Made by a program: the position numbers and the translations under genes
The notes under the pieces: model-generated
The model's input: the letters and a program-made list of their open reading frames with translations, nothing else
The model's database searches: none
What the model was told of the DNA's origin: nothing
Source: Cytophagales bacterium
GTDB lineage: Bacteria; Bacteroidota; Bacteroidia; Cytophagales; Microscillaceae
DNA length: 47,391 bases
Assembly: GCA_013298075.1 (NCBI GenBank)
Contig: JAAFJG010000035.1
Span: forward strand, 1 to 47,391
Direction: 5' to 3'
Part shown: in pieces, positions 8,974 through 16,635 of the stretch
Position numbering within the stretch: the stretch's first letter is position 1
How the letters are laid out: every line of letters begins with the position of its first letter

Positions 8974-9002
8974 AAAATTCTAACTTTAAAAATATGAAAA
9001 AT
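8947..9002 (+). repeat. 56-bp direct repeat, copy 1
   Basis: This 56-bp block covers the last nine codons of the T9SS gene, the spacer and the first three codons of the lipoprotein gene. It recurs without any mismatch at 9700-9755, in front of the second lipoprotein gene. Confidence 0.95.
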
Positions 9003-9623
9003 TTATTAGTTATACTAACATTTATATCAATTTTATGTTTTTCTTGTAATAAAAAGCGAGAATATACTATCTCAGGTTTTTTGTACACAAATTGTTCAAA
9101 AAGTACAGTAGTAAAAAATGGAAGCATTGATATAAGCGAAACAAATTCAGGAATGGGAAGTTCAAGAATTATTAAAAGCGGCACAACTGATGGAAATGGT
9201 TATTTTTCAATTACTTACTCAACAACTGAGCCGGGTATTGAGATATATCTTACCTCATCTTCAGCAACAAGTTATGGTTTTACGGAATTAGGAAGCGTTA
9301 AATATGGTAATCAATCAAATTTAGAACTTTTTATTAAACCTGAAACACAAGTAAAGTTAAAAGTAATCACTAATCGAGTTTTAACTCAAAATGATACTTT
9401 GTATATATTAAACCTTAATCTAAGAACCATTATCAAACCTGAAAATAACCAAATAGTACAAATAATTACAGGGTTAGCACAAGAAAGTAGTGGTTTTACT
9501 TGGGGACTTGGTTATCAACAATATTTAAGTGCAAGAAGTGGTAATTTACCTTCTAATGGCATGAATTTTACATTTCCTTTGTGTGGACAACCTGAAGAAT
9601 TTAAAATAATTAACATACAATAA
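8994..9623 (+). CDS. Putative lipoprotein, tandem paralogue 1
   Basis: This 209-residue protein has a type II signal peptide with the lipobox LCFSC (Cys at about 18), so it is probably a lipid-anchored envelope protein. After the Cys comes charged KKREYTISGFLY, then beta-rich sequence with one DGNGYFSITY segment like a carboxypeptidase-regulatory or Ig-like sandwich, and VKLKVITNRVLTQNDTLY (quoted under 20: KVITNRVLTQNDTLY). I do not recognise a named family. It begins 20 bases after the T9SS gene and is probably co-transcribed with it. It is a diverged duplicate of the next gene, sharing CSK, DGNGYFS/DDRGYFS and TNR-F/V-T-NDTLY. Its stop comes earlier in the alignment, and the sequence after the stop still resembles the end of copy 2. 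Confidence 0.82.
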   Translation: MKNLLVILTFISILCFSCNKKREYTISGFLYTNCSKSTVVKNGSIDISETNSGMGSSRIIKSGTTDGNGYFSITYSTTEPGIEIYLTSSSATSYGFTELGSVKYGNQSNLELFIKPETQVKLKVITNRVLTQNDTLYILNLNLRTIIKPENNQIVQIITGLAQESSGFTWGLGYQQYLSARSGNLPSNGMNFTFPLCGQPEEFKIINIQ

Positions 9624-9651
9624 TTGATTTTAAATATTCCTTAAAAAAATG

Positions 9652-9699
9652 ATAGTGTTGTATTTCATATTTGAAAAATACAACACTATATTTTATTTT
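9652..9699 (+). terminator. Terminator after lipoprotein 1
   Basis: ATAGTGTTGTATTT (9652-9665) and its exact complement (9676-9689) form a 14-bp stem with a 10-base loop, followed by ATTTTATTTT. The same stem is repeated after the second paralogue. Confidence 0.85.
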
Positions 9700-9755
9700 T
9701 TCACTCAAAAAATAATTATTCACTAAAAAATTCTAACTTTAAAAATATGAAAAAT
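9700..9755 (+). repeat. 56-bp direct repeat, copy 2
   Basis: This is identical to 8947-9002. It includes the former last codons of the T9SS gene, here non-coding, which shows that the duplicated unit began inside that gene. Confidence 0.95.
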
Positions 9756-10406
9756 ATAATTAATATATGTATAGTCATTGGTGTTTTATTCTTTTTTAGT
9801 TCTTGCAAAAAAGCAGAAAATTATACCGTGAGTGGTTTCCTTTATCTTGACTGCTCAAAAACACAAGTAATGAAAGGCGTAAATATCCAGATAGTAGGAT
9901 CAACTGCAGGGTTTGGTGCTCCAGCTGCTATGGGGCAGGGTTATACAGACGATAGAGGTTACTTTTCTTTTACTTATAATGACAAAGAGTTAAACAGTAG
10001 GTCTGTTTTAATCCGTGCTTTTTCAAATAGTGGTATTGGTTTAGTTGATTTGGGGAGTATGGATAGTAGTCAAGATTTGGTAGGGCTAACGCTATATATG
10101 GATCCAAAAGTGACTGTTCCAATTAAAATTACAACTAACCGTACTTTTACCAATAATGATACTTTATATTTTGGCACTCAGACATTCCCATTATTCCCAA
10201 TTATTAAAGTCGTAAATCCTTCTAACGGTCAAATAATAGGTACAACAACAGGGAGCATTTTAGATGGAAGAAAGCCTTTTCCTTGGGGGATTGGGTATTC
10301 AGATTTTAATAGATCTAATTATTCAGGTAATAATCCTTATCAGTTACTTTATTATACTTTTCCTCCTTGTGAAACACAAAAGGAATTGGTTTTGAATATT
10401 CCTTAA
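9747..10406 (+). CDS. Putative lipoprotein, tandem paralogue 2
   Basis: This 219-residue protein has a lipobox-like SSC (Cys about 20) after a hydrophobic run, then KKAENYTVSGFLYLDCSK, matching the paralogue. The DDRGYFSFTY segment at about 71-80 and ITTNRTFTNNDTLY at about 132-145 are shared landmarks. Its secondary structure looks all-beta and no enzyme motif is seen. It is expected in the outer envelope. It came from a duplication of about 750 bp that copied promoterless upstream DNA and the terminator hairpin, so expression probably depends on read-through from the T9SS gene. The function is unknown; proximity suggests it works with, or is displayed beside, the lipase-like protein. Confidence 0.82.
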   Translation: MKNIINICIVIGVLFFFSSCKKAENYTVSGFLYLDCSKTQVMKGVNIQIVGSTAGFGAPAAMGQGYTDDRGYFSFTYNDKELNSRSVLIRAFSNSGIGLVDLGSMDSSQDLVGLTLYMDPKVTVPIKITTNRTFTNNDTLYFGTQTFPLFPIIKVVNPSNGQIIGTTTGSILDGRKPFPWGIGYSDFNRSNYSGNNPYQLLYYTFPPCETQKELVLNIP

Positions 10407-10413
10407 AATAGTG

Positions 10414-10455
10414 ATAGTGTTGTATTTTTCAAATACAACACTATATTTTATTTTG
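10414..10455 (+). terminator. Terminator after lipoprotein 2
   Basis: The stem ATAGTGTTGTATTT (10414-10427) with its complement (10431-10444) has a TTC loop and is followed by ATTTTATTTTG. The arms equal those at 9652-9689, but the loop is seven bases shorter. Confidence 0.85.
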
Positions 10456-10521
10456 TCTAAAATATGGGATAAATGTTTCTTTATTTTTGCTTATATTTTC
10501 AATTATCGACCTCATAAACAA

Positions 10522-10553
10522 AAAAAATACTCAATATAAATCGAGTATTTTTT
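10522..10553. terminator. Bidirectional terminator between convergent genes
   Basis: AAAAAATACTC (10522-10532) pairs with GAGTATTTTTT (10543-10553). Its A- and T-rich flanks let it work in both directions, and it lies 36 bases after the stop of the glgE gene. Confidence 0.75.
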
Positions 10554-10588
10554 CGTATTAAATAAAAAAATTATGAGAAAACAATATT

Positions 10589-12526
10589 TTAAACTCTTTC
10601 TATTCTGAACAAATGGAAAGGTAATTCGGGAGATAATTCCACATAATTCCATTCTTTTGTCCAAATATATTTACTACCTGTAATCAAATCGTGCATCAAC
10701 AAAGGATAACCTTCTGGTACGCCCAAAGCCGCCAAAGGCAGTTGTAAATTCGCGCCGCGTTTGTTGAATGGATCCATATTGACCACACACAAAATATTAT
10801 TTGTTTTTGATTCGTCTTGTTTCAAATACGAAATAATATAATCGTCTTGCACAGGGGCATTGATAAAGTTATAAGTCAGTTGCAAAGCAGGATTTTCTTT
10901 TCGAATTTGATTGACTCTTTTGATTAAATCAGTCATTCGATTGCGATAACTCCAATCCCAATGTTTTACTTCGTATTTTTCAGAATAATAATATTCTTCT
11001 TTGCCTTGCATAGGTTCGTGAACGATAAATTCATACACAGGTCCGTACATACCATAATTAGAACTCAAAGTAGCCGCCAAAAAATATCTTGACATATATA
11101 AACTTTGATTGCCATTTTGTAAAATATAAGGATTAATATCAGGAGTATTAGGCCAAAAATTAGGTCTAAAATATTGATTACCAATATCATTGCTAATTTC
11201 TTGCATATATTGAACTAATTCTGCTTTTGTATTTCTCCAAGTAAAATAACTATACGATTGCGAAAAACCCATTTTTGCTAACGAGTGCATGACGTGTGGG
11301 CGTGTGAAAGCCTCTGCCAAAAATAAAGTATCAGGATATTTTTTCTTGACTTCGTTGATTGCCCATTCCCAAAAATAAAATGATTTTGTATGTGGATTAT
11401 CTACTCTAAAAATTTTAATTCCTACTTCACACCAATAAATTAAAATCGCTAATAATTCGTTCCAAAGATTTTTCCAATCTTCTGTTTCGAAATTAATAGG
11501 TAGAATATCTTGGTATTTTTTAGGTGGATTTTCTGCGTATTGTACCGAGCCATCAGGTCGCCATTTAAACCATTGCGGATATTTTTTTACGTAAGGATGA
11601 TTGGGAGAACATTGCAAAGCATAATCCATGGCTAATTCAATTCCGTATTCGTCTGCTACTTTCATCAATGATTTAAAATCATCTAAATTACCTAATTGTG
11701 GGTGAATTTCTTTGTGTCCACCTTCAATTCCTCCGATTGCCCAAGGCGAGCCAACATCATCAGGAAGAGCAGTAGTAGCATTATTTTTTCCTTTTCTATG
11801 GTCGATTCCGATGGGGTGAATGGGTGGAAAATAAACCACATCAAAACCTAATTCTGACACTCTTGGCATCAATTTTTCACAATCTTTAAATGTGCCGTGT
11901 TTGCCAATTTCTTGGGAAGCAGAGCGAGGAAAAAATTCATACCAACTCGAAAACATTGCTCTTTGTCTATCTACATATACACGCAATTTTTTGTCATAAA
12001 TAGTCGCAAAAGTTTTTTGTGGATAAGTTTTAAAAATACTTTCTAATTGATAAGATAAAGCTTCATTGATAGCATTTTGATACTCTTTTTCAGATTGAAA
12101 TAAAGCAATTAATTTTTCTAAATATTTTGCTTCGGGCTTTGTAACTTGTTTGAGTAATGGATTAAGATATTGTAAACCATCTAATAATTCGACGTTTACG
12201 TGTTGATTATCTTTGATTTTTCTTTCGATATTATGTTGCCAAGTGAGTGGTGCATCTATCCAACCAACGATTTTATAATCATAAAAACCTTGTTTTTCGA
12301 CTCTAAAACCGCCTGCCCAAATATCATTTTGTAATAATCCGATGGGAGAACTTTTCCAATTTTTTTCTTTTTCGTGTTTAAATTCGATTTCACCTGCTAA
12401 TACTTCGTGTCCATCAGCCAACATTACACATTGAATATTGATAGGTTGTCCTACAATTCTTTTGATAAAATGCCTTCCGCCATCTATTTCGGGGGTTACA
12501 TTTTCTATAATGACTCTACTTTGCAT
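10589..12526 (-). CDS. glgE: Alpha-1,4-glucan:maltose-1-phosphate maltosyltransferase
   Basis: This 645-residue GH13 enzyme of the GlgE type extends alpha-glucan from maltose 1-phosphate in the cytoplasm. Evidence in order: the N-terminal beta-domain; the GlgE hallmark RAMFSSWYEFFPRS (about 189-202); VYFPPIHPIG (231-240); the nucleophile Asp376 in IFRVDNPHT; the general acid/base Glu405 in FLAEAFTRP; and the transition-state Asp463 in NTPDIN. A C-terminal beta-domain ends at LFRIERV. Its length is close to the family norm of about 650-700. No TreS, maltokinase or branching enzyme lies beside it, so the rest of the pathway is elsewhere or maltose 1-phosphate is made another way. It has its own promoter (12567-12597) and a convergent terminator. 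Confidence 0.93.
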   Translation of the reverse strand: MQSRVIIENVTPEIDGGRHFIKRIVGQPINIQCVMLADGHEVLAGEIEFKHEKEKNWKSSPIGLLQNDIWAGGFRVEKQGFYDYKIVGWIDAPLTWQHNIERKIKDNQHVNVELLDGLQYLNPLLKQVTKPEAKYLEKLIALFQSEKEYQNAINEALSYQLESIFKTYPQKTFATIYDKKLRVYVDRQRAMFSSWYEFFPRSASQEIGKHGTFKDCEKLMPRVSELGFDVVYFPPIHPIGIDHRKGKNNATTALPDDVGSPWAIGGIEGGHKEIHPQLGNLDDFKSLMKVADEYGIELAMDYALQCSPNHPYVKKYPQWFKWRPDGSVQYAENPPKKYQDILPINFETEDWKNLWNELLAILIYWCEVGIKIFRVDNPHTKSFYFWEWAINEVKKKYPDTLFLAEAFTRPHVMHSLAKMGFSQSYSYFTWRNTKAELVQYMQEISNDIGNQYFRPNFWPNTPDINPYILQNGNQSLYMSRYFLAATLSSNYGMYGPVYEFIVHEPMQGKEEYYYSEKYEVKHWDWSYRNRMTDLIKRVNQIRKENPALQLTYNFINAPVQDDYIISYLKQDESKTNNILCVVNMDPFNKRGANLQLPLAALGVPEGYPLLMHDLITGSKYIWTKEWNYVELSPELPFHLFRIERV

Positions 12527-12566
12527 AATGATTCAGCAATTATAATAAGTTTTATTGTTTTTTTGG

Positions 12567-12597
12567 CAAAAATAAATCTTTTATGTTTTTTATGCAA
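12567..12597 (-). promoter_or_regulatory. Predicted glgE promoter
   Basis: On the minus strand TTG (12597-12595), 20 bases, TATTTTTG (12574-12567). This fits the Bacteroidota consensus and leaves a leader of about 35 bases. Confidence 0.6.
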
Positions 12598-12648
12598 TAT
12601 TTTTTGATTATTTTTTTTAGATTATTATTTGTTTGAATAATTTCTTAT

Positions 12649-12860
12649 GGTTTATGGGAACTTATTGCGATGCTAATTTTATTTTGAATGAATAGAAATA
12701 GCATTTATGCCATTTATTAAAAAAATATCAATTTGAGAAACATAAATATTTTGGCTAAGGCAAATGATTGAATTTTATAGTATCCTCCAGATAAATCTGG
12801 AGGCAATTCAAAAAACGTATTTCCTACAAATATTTTTATTTTTCGCACAAATTTCCTACA
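12649..12860 (+). mobile_element. MITE-1 copy 1 (degenerate ends)
   Basis: This is a non-coding element with left end GGTTTATGGGAA and right end AATTTCCTAC. Inside are remnants of the ATAGCATTTATGCCATT hairpin, a decayed TTGGCTAAGGCAAA, and the perfect stem-loop CCTCCAGATAAATCTGGAGG at about 12784-12803. It is one of seven copies in the window. No clear target duplication remains. Confidence 0.8.
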
Positions 12861-12880
12861 AATCATTTTTTTTTTTAAAC

Positions 12881-12916
12881 ATAAAAAAAACTCAAAAATT
12901 AATACTAATTTTTGAG
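12881..12916 (-). terminator. tRNA-Phe terminator
   Basis: CTCAAAAATTA (12891-12901) and its exact complement (12906-12916) form an 11-bp stem with an ATAC loop. On the minus strand it is followed by TTTTTTTT and lies eight bases past the tRNA 3' end. Confidence 0.8.
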
Positions 12917-12923
12917 TTTTTTG

Positions 12924-12996
12924 TGGTGATGGACGGGATCGAACCGCCGACACAAGGATTTTCAGTCCTTTGCTCTACCGACTGAGCTACATCACC
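12924..12996 (-). tRNA. tRNA-Phe (GAA)
   Basis: The minus strand folds as a 73-base cloverleaf. The acceptor GGTGATG pairs with CATCACC, the D-arm includes AGCTCAGTCGGTAGAGC, the anticodon loop CTGAAAA gives GAA, and the T-arm has GGTTCGATCCC. The discriminator base is A and no CCA is encoded. Promoter and terminator matches flank it. Confidence 0.96.
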
Positions 12997-13012
12997 TCGT
13001 TTTTTGTGTGTG

Positions 13013-13044
13013 CAAAGGTGCATGTTTATTTTTTAATATCCAAA
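13013..13044 (-). promoter_or_regulatory. Predicted tRNA-Phe promoter
   Basis: On the minus strand TTTG (13044-13041), 20 bases, CACCTTTG (13020-13013). One mismatch to TAnnTTTG. It lies 16 bases before the tRNA 5' end, as expected for a stable RNA gene. Confidence 0.55.
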
Positions 13045-13071
13045 TTTTTTATTACTTTTTTTTATATTTTT

Positions 13072-13923
13072 TTAAAATAATCTTAAATTCAACGAAAAAT
13101 GATGCGAAAAACCTAATAAATGGCGTGGTTGAATGGCATAATCAAAAGTCCATTGTTTACTTTTCCAGCCCAAACCCATACTCCAGATTGATGGTTTGGG
13201 AGAAAAACCTGTTCTAAGATACCAATTTTTTTTCCATTCATATTCTAAACCCATTTTATAAATAGGCTCAAATCTTAAATCTTTCTCGACTTCGGTAACA
13301 ATTTTGATATTTTGCAAAGGTTCGTATAATATTCCTGCTCTCATAATAGTAGGAATACGCATATTTGCCCCATAATCTGACGCTAATTGTGCATTATTGA
13401 GATTAGAAATTGATGCCGCTACTTGCCAATGTTTATGCAATCGTACCTGACTTCCTGCATCTATACTCACACTCCCACGCGACCCTAAATGTTGATAAAA
13501 TTGTTGAATATAGTTGATTTTGATGCCAATTCCTGCATTTTCAATGTTAATTCCGTAGCCAATTCCTAACTTTAATTCGTGATATAAGTTATCTCCAAAT
13601 CTTTCAATTCCTGCTCCGATTGTTCCTAATTTTTTTGTATTTGTTTTATCTTTTTTATTTTCTAATTGATGCACATATCCTGTCGCCATTGTTTGAAAAG
13701 CATTGGTTTGGAATCGAGAAGTATAAGAAATAATTGCTTCGTTTTGTTTTATTTTGCCTAATTGTCCTACATTATTAAAAATTGCCCAAGCATCATTCAA
13801 AATAGTCTGAATTTGTCCCATACCTTGCGACCTTGCACCCATAGATAATGGCTCAAATTGCCCAAACAAATAAGGAGAAATAAAAAATATGCCTGTAAAA
13901 ATGATAAAGTAGAAAAATTTCAT
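13072..13923 (-). CDS. PorV/PorQ-like outer-membrane beta-barrel protein
   Basis: This 283-residue protein has a signal peptide (about 1-21, ending LFGQ). It opens with FEPLSMGARSQGMGQIQTIL (20 residues), the GAR-x-x-GMG segment found at the mature N-terminus of PorV, PorQ and related barrels, followed by AWAIFNNVG in place of the usual WNPAG. Many amphipathic strands follow, and it ends in a terminal aromatic strand (FSLNLRLF) suitable for BAM recognition. It is shorter than PorV (about 380), so I call only family membership. A role in T9SS attachment is possible but not proven. It is 61 bases after the unknown gene upstream on the same strand. Confidence 0.7.
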   Translation of the reverse strand: MKFFYFIIFTGIFFISPYLFGQFEPLSMGARSQGMGQIQTILNDAWAIFNNVGQLGKIKQNEAIISYTSRFQTNAFQTMATGYVHQLENKKDKTNTKKLGTIGAGIERFGDNLYHELKLGIGYGINIENAGIGIKINYIQQFYQHLGSRGSVSIDAGSQVRLHKHWQVAASISNLNNAQLASDYGANMRIPTIMRAGILYEPLQNIKIVTEVEKDLRFEPIYKMGLEYEWKKNWYLRTGFSPKPSIWSMGLGWKSKQWTFDYAIQPRHLLGFSHHFSLNLRLF

Positions 13924-13984
13924 ATTATTTTTTGTGTAAACTCCTGAATAAGTTTTTGTTATTTTCGTCTACTCTGACAAAAAT

Positions 13985-14590
13985 CTACCAAAATTTCCAC
14001 CAATATTTTTTATCAGTATTATAATTATTGGTCTTTATTTTTTTATGTAAGTTGTCAAAGTTTTTGGCAAGTCTTGAAAATTTATAACCCCAACCATTTG
14101 AAAGAGAAAGTTCTTGATAGGTAGAAGTTGGTGCAAATTCTATTTCTAATCTATCCAAGGTTGCGAAGTCGCAAAACTTAATTTTTTCAATGTCTTTATT
14201 TAGGTCAATCAAAAACAATTCTGCAGTCTTATAGCCTGCCCAAAGTGTGTCGCTTTCATTGGTTGTCAAACTTTTTATATGCTCCAAAATTTTTCTAATT
14301 TTTTGGAAATCATTATAGAAATTAATTTTATTTGTCAAAATTTCAAAACTTTCGTTGTCAGCAATGTGTTCCAATTCATTTAAAGTCTGTTTTGTAAAAT
14401 CGTAAGAAGCAAGTCGTTTCGAAATATGGTCAAGGTTTTGTAGTTTAGTTGAAATTATTTTCCAATCATTTTCAAGACTTTTACCAAAAGTTTCAATCTC
14501 TGCAGATTTATTGGTTTTTAAAAGTTCGTCAAGGTTGCCACCATACGAATCAAAAATTTTTAATTTATTTTTTGTAATGAGATTTGTCAT
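13985..14590 (-). CDS. Uncharacterised soluble protein
   Basis: This protein has 201 residues from the ATG at 14590; a GTG four codons earlier is also open. It has no signal peptide or membrane segment. It is mostly helical with heptad-like stretches (for example ELLKTNKSAEIETFGKSLEN, 20 residues) and ends in a lysine-rich tail with KKYWWKFW. I recognise no family. A FCDFATL segment is encoded by TGCGAAGTCGCAAA, which resembles the AAAATCGC repeat unit at 6008-6055; this could be chance. The gene is divergent from mnmA, and the 350 bp between them hold the start regions of both. Confidence 0.65.
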   Translation of the reverse strand: MTNLITKNKLKIFDSYGGNLDELLKTNKSAEIETFGKSLENDWKIISTKLQNLDHISKRLASYDFTKQTLNELEHIADNESFEILTNKINFYNDFQKIRKILEHIKSLTTNESDTLWAGYKTAELFLIDLNKDIEKIKFCDFATLDRLEIEFAPTSTYQELSLSNGWGYKFSRLAKNFDNLHKKIKTNNYNTDKKYWWKFW

Positions 14591-14942
14591 AAAGTATAGC
14601 ACGCAATTTTTTTATTGACGAAACTACATCAACTTTTCACAAATGTATTATTTTAATTTAAACAAAACAAATAAAATTATCTTTTATAGCGAATAAATTA
14701 TTTAAAACATTGATTATCAATGATTTAAAAATAATAAGAATTAAAAAAAACGCTCAAATCATTTAAGTATTAAGCAAAGTATTAGTTAAATCAGTTGAGG
14801 ATAATTTCATATTATTTTTTTTATCGTAAACTATTTTAGAGCAAAAATTGTTATAAGAAGTATAAAAAAAGAAATAAAAAGATAATTTAATTTGAACATA
14901 TATTGATGATAAAATGTTTTATCATCATAATAAAAAAAAATT
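14591..14942. other. Divergent intergenic region
   Basis: This 352-bp AT-rich space separates the unknown minus-strand gene from mnmA. I see no gene. The only clear structure is the palindrome at 14904-14927. No convincing TTTG/TAnnTTTG pair is found for mnmA; TTTAATTTG at about 14886-14894 is one base short of the pattern. Confidence 0.55.
14904..14927. promoter_or_regulatory. 24-bp palindrome in the mnmA leader
   Basis: TGATGATAAAA and TTTTATCATCA are exact inverted repeats around TG, ending 15 bases before the mnmA ATG. The position would place a hairpin over or next to the ribosome entry site, or a dimeric-regulator site. No T-run follows directly, so I do not call it a terminator. Confidence 0.5.
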
Positions 14943-16049
14943 ATGAGTACAAAAGGACGAGTGTTGGTGGCGATGAGTGGTGGAATTGATAGTTCATTGG
15001 CTGCTGTTTTGTTACACGAGCAAGGCTACGAAGTGGTAGGAATGACGATGAAAACTTGGGATTATGCTTCTTCGGGTGGCACAAAAAAAGAAACAGGTTG
15101 TTGCAGTTTAGATTCTATCAATGATGCTCGAAATATTGCAGTACAATTAGGTTTTCCACACTATATCTTAGATATTAGAAACGAATTTGGTGATTATGTC
15201 ATTGACCATTTTACGAACGAATATATAGCGGGCAGAACGCCAAATCCTTGCGTTTTGTGCAATACGCATATTAAATGGGACGCTTTGTTGCAAAGAGCAG
15301 ATAAATTAAATTGTGATTTTATTGCCACAGGACATTACGCAAAAATCCGTTATGAAAATGGACGATATATTATTTCGAAAGGTTTAGATGAAAATAAAGA
15401 CCAATCTTATGCACTTTGGGGCGTTTCACAAGAAAGTTTAAGTAGAACTATTTTTCCATTAGGCGATTTACATAAAAAAGAAATTTATGAAATGGCAACG
15501 CAAAAAGGTTTTGTAGAATTGGTTAATAAATCAGAATCGTATGAAATTTGTTTTATTCCTGATAATGATTACAGAAGTTTTTTGAGAAGACGTGTGCCTA
15601 CTTTGGAGCAAGAAGTTAAAAATGGTGATTTTGTGTTAGAAGATGGTACTATCATAGGCAAACACGAAGGCTATCCTTTTTATACCATCGGACAAAGAAA
15701 AGGTTTGGGAATTAGTGTTGGTTATCCTATTTTTGTAACTGCGATTGATAAAGCAAATAATCGAGTTGTATTGGGTACACAACATCAATTAGCCCGCAAT
15801 GCGATGAAAGTTTCTCAATTAAATTTATCAAAATATGAAAATATTACGAATAGAAAAATAGAAACAATCACAAAAGTGAGGTATAATGATGAGGGTACTC
15901 CTGCCTTGATTTATCAAGAAGATAATACCATTATTGTCAATTTTCATGAGCCTGTTTTTGCGATTGCACCCGGACAAGCAGCCGTTTTTTATGAAGGTGA
16001 TGATGTGTTGGGTGGCGGCTGGATAATGGAAAGTTTTAATCAGAATTAA
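14943..16049 (+). CDS. mnmA: tRNA-specific 2-thiouridylase MnmA
   Basis: The 368 residues match MnmA. The PP-loop SGGIDSS is at 12-18, with TGCCSLDSINDARN at 51-64. The catalytic Cys103 in TPNPCVLCN and the sulfur-carrying Cys203 in SYEICFIPD are both present, as is ATGHYAK (128-134). The C-terminal domain has YTIGQRKGLG. The enzyme thiolates U34 of Lys, Glu and Gln tRNAs using sulfur relayed from cysteine desulfurase. The ATG at 14943 gives the usual short N-terminus before the PP-loop. It appears monocistronic; downstream lies a nest of mobile elements. Confidence 0.96.
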   Translation: MSTKGRVLVAMSGGIDSSLAAVLLHEQGYEVVGMTMKTWDYASSGGTKKETGCCSLDSINDARNIAVQLGFPHYILDIRNEFGDYVIDHFTNEYIAGRTPNPCVLCNTHIKWDALLQRADKLNCDFIATGHYAKIRYENGRYIISKGLDENKDQSYALWGVSQESLSRTIFPLGDLHKKEIYEMATQKGFVELVNKSESYEICFIPDNDYRSFLRRRVPTLEQEVKNGDFVLEDGTIIGKHEGYPFYTIGQRKGLGISVGYPIFVTAIDKANNRVVLGTQHQLARNAMKVSQLNLSKYENITNRKIETITKVRYNDEGTPALIYQEDNTIIVNFHEPVFAIAPGQAAVFYEGDDVLGGGWIMESFNQN

Positions 16050-16056
16050 GATTTTT

Positions 16057-16365
16057 AGTTCTTAGGAAATTTATGCGGAAAATAAAAAAAAGAATTTGAA
16101 ATAGTTTTTTGAATTGCCTCCAGATTTATCTGGAGGATAATAAAAAAATCTATACTTGGCTTTAGCCAAATTCTTCGTACTTTTCAAATTGATATTTTTT
16201 AAATAAATACCATTTCTATTCATACAAAAGAAAATTATATCCACAATAATTTCCGAACTTGGCTTTAGCCAAATTCTTCGTACTTTTCAAATTGATATTT
16301 TTTAAATAAATACCATTTCTATTCATACAAAAGAAAATTATATCCACAATAATTTCCGATGAACC
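16057..16365 (-). mobile_element. MITE-1 copy 2 with internal 103-bp tandem duplication
   Basis: It starts with AGTTCTTAGGAAATTTATGC and ends ATTTCCGATGAACC. The CCTCCAGATTTATCTGGAGG stem-loop is at about 16111-16130 and TTGGCTTTAGCCAA occurs twice. A 103-bp block, 16154-16256, is repeated exactly at 16257-16359, making the copy about 310 bp. The flanks AGATTTTT (16049-16056) and AGATCTTT (16366-16373) look like an 8-bp target duplication with one change. It lies eight bases after the mnmA stop. Confidence 0.85.
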
Positions 16366-16374
16366 AGATCTTTA

Positions 16375-16512
16375 TTACCGTAATTAAAAGTGTGGAAAAT
16401 TATTTTGTACCAAAATAGTTACAATTTTTTTATAAATAAAGTGGAGTAATTGACATAAAATTACAAAAAAAACCGCTATTTTTATTTATACCACACGAAA
16501 AATTACAGTAAT
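16375..16512 (+). mobile_element. MITE-3 copy 1
   Basis: The left end is TTACCGTAATTAAAAGTGTGG and the right end CCACACGAAAAATTACAGTAA (as shorter blocks: ACCGTAATTAAAAGTGTGG and CACACGAAAAATTACAGT). The ends are imperfect inverted repeats sharing GTAATT and GTGTGG. About 138 bp, non-coding. Related copies are at 20332-20499 and 25948-26079. Confidence 0.65.
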
Positions 16513-16635
16513 AAATCATTTTTTAAAGAAAATCAATACGAATCTTATGCTTTAGTTTTGAAAAATAAATTAGAACGAAATAAAAGATATTTGAAAAAAT
16601 ATGAAATATTATCACAATATCAAAGCAAGTGTTAG
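16513..16635 (+). pseudogene. Possible 3' remnant of a coding gene between two mobile elements
   Basis: A frame without stops reads FFKENQYESYALVLKNKL and on to YEILSQYQSKC before TAG (16633-16635). The composition (charged, helical, mixed codons) is much more protein-like than the surrounding repeats. It has no start and is bounded on the left by MITE-3 and on the right by MITE-2, whose TTA target site contains part of the stop. I do not recognise the family; it may be the last 37 residues of a gene lost by insertions and deletion. Confidence 0.4.

Noticed and set aside
12717-12985. Open frames of 78 and 73 codons across MITE-1 and tRNA-Phe
   Set aside because: They translate repeat and tRNA sequence (for example the PPDLSGG peptide from the CCTCCAGAT hairpin) and are not real genes.
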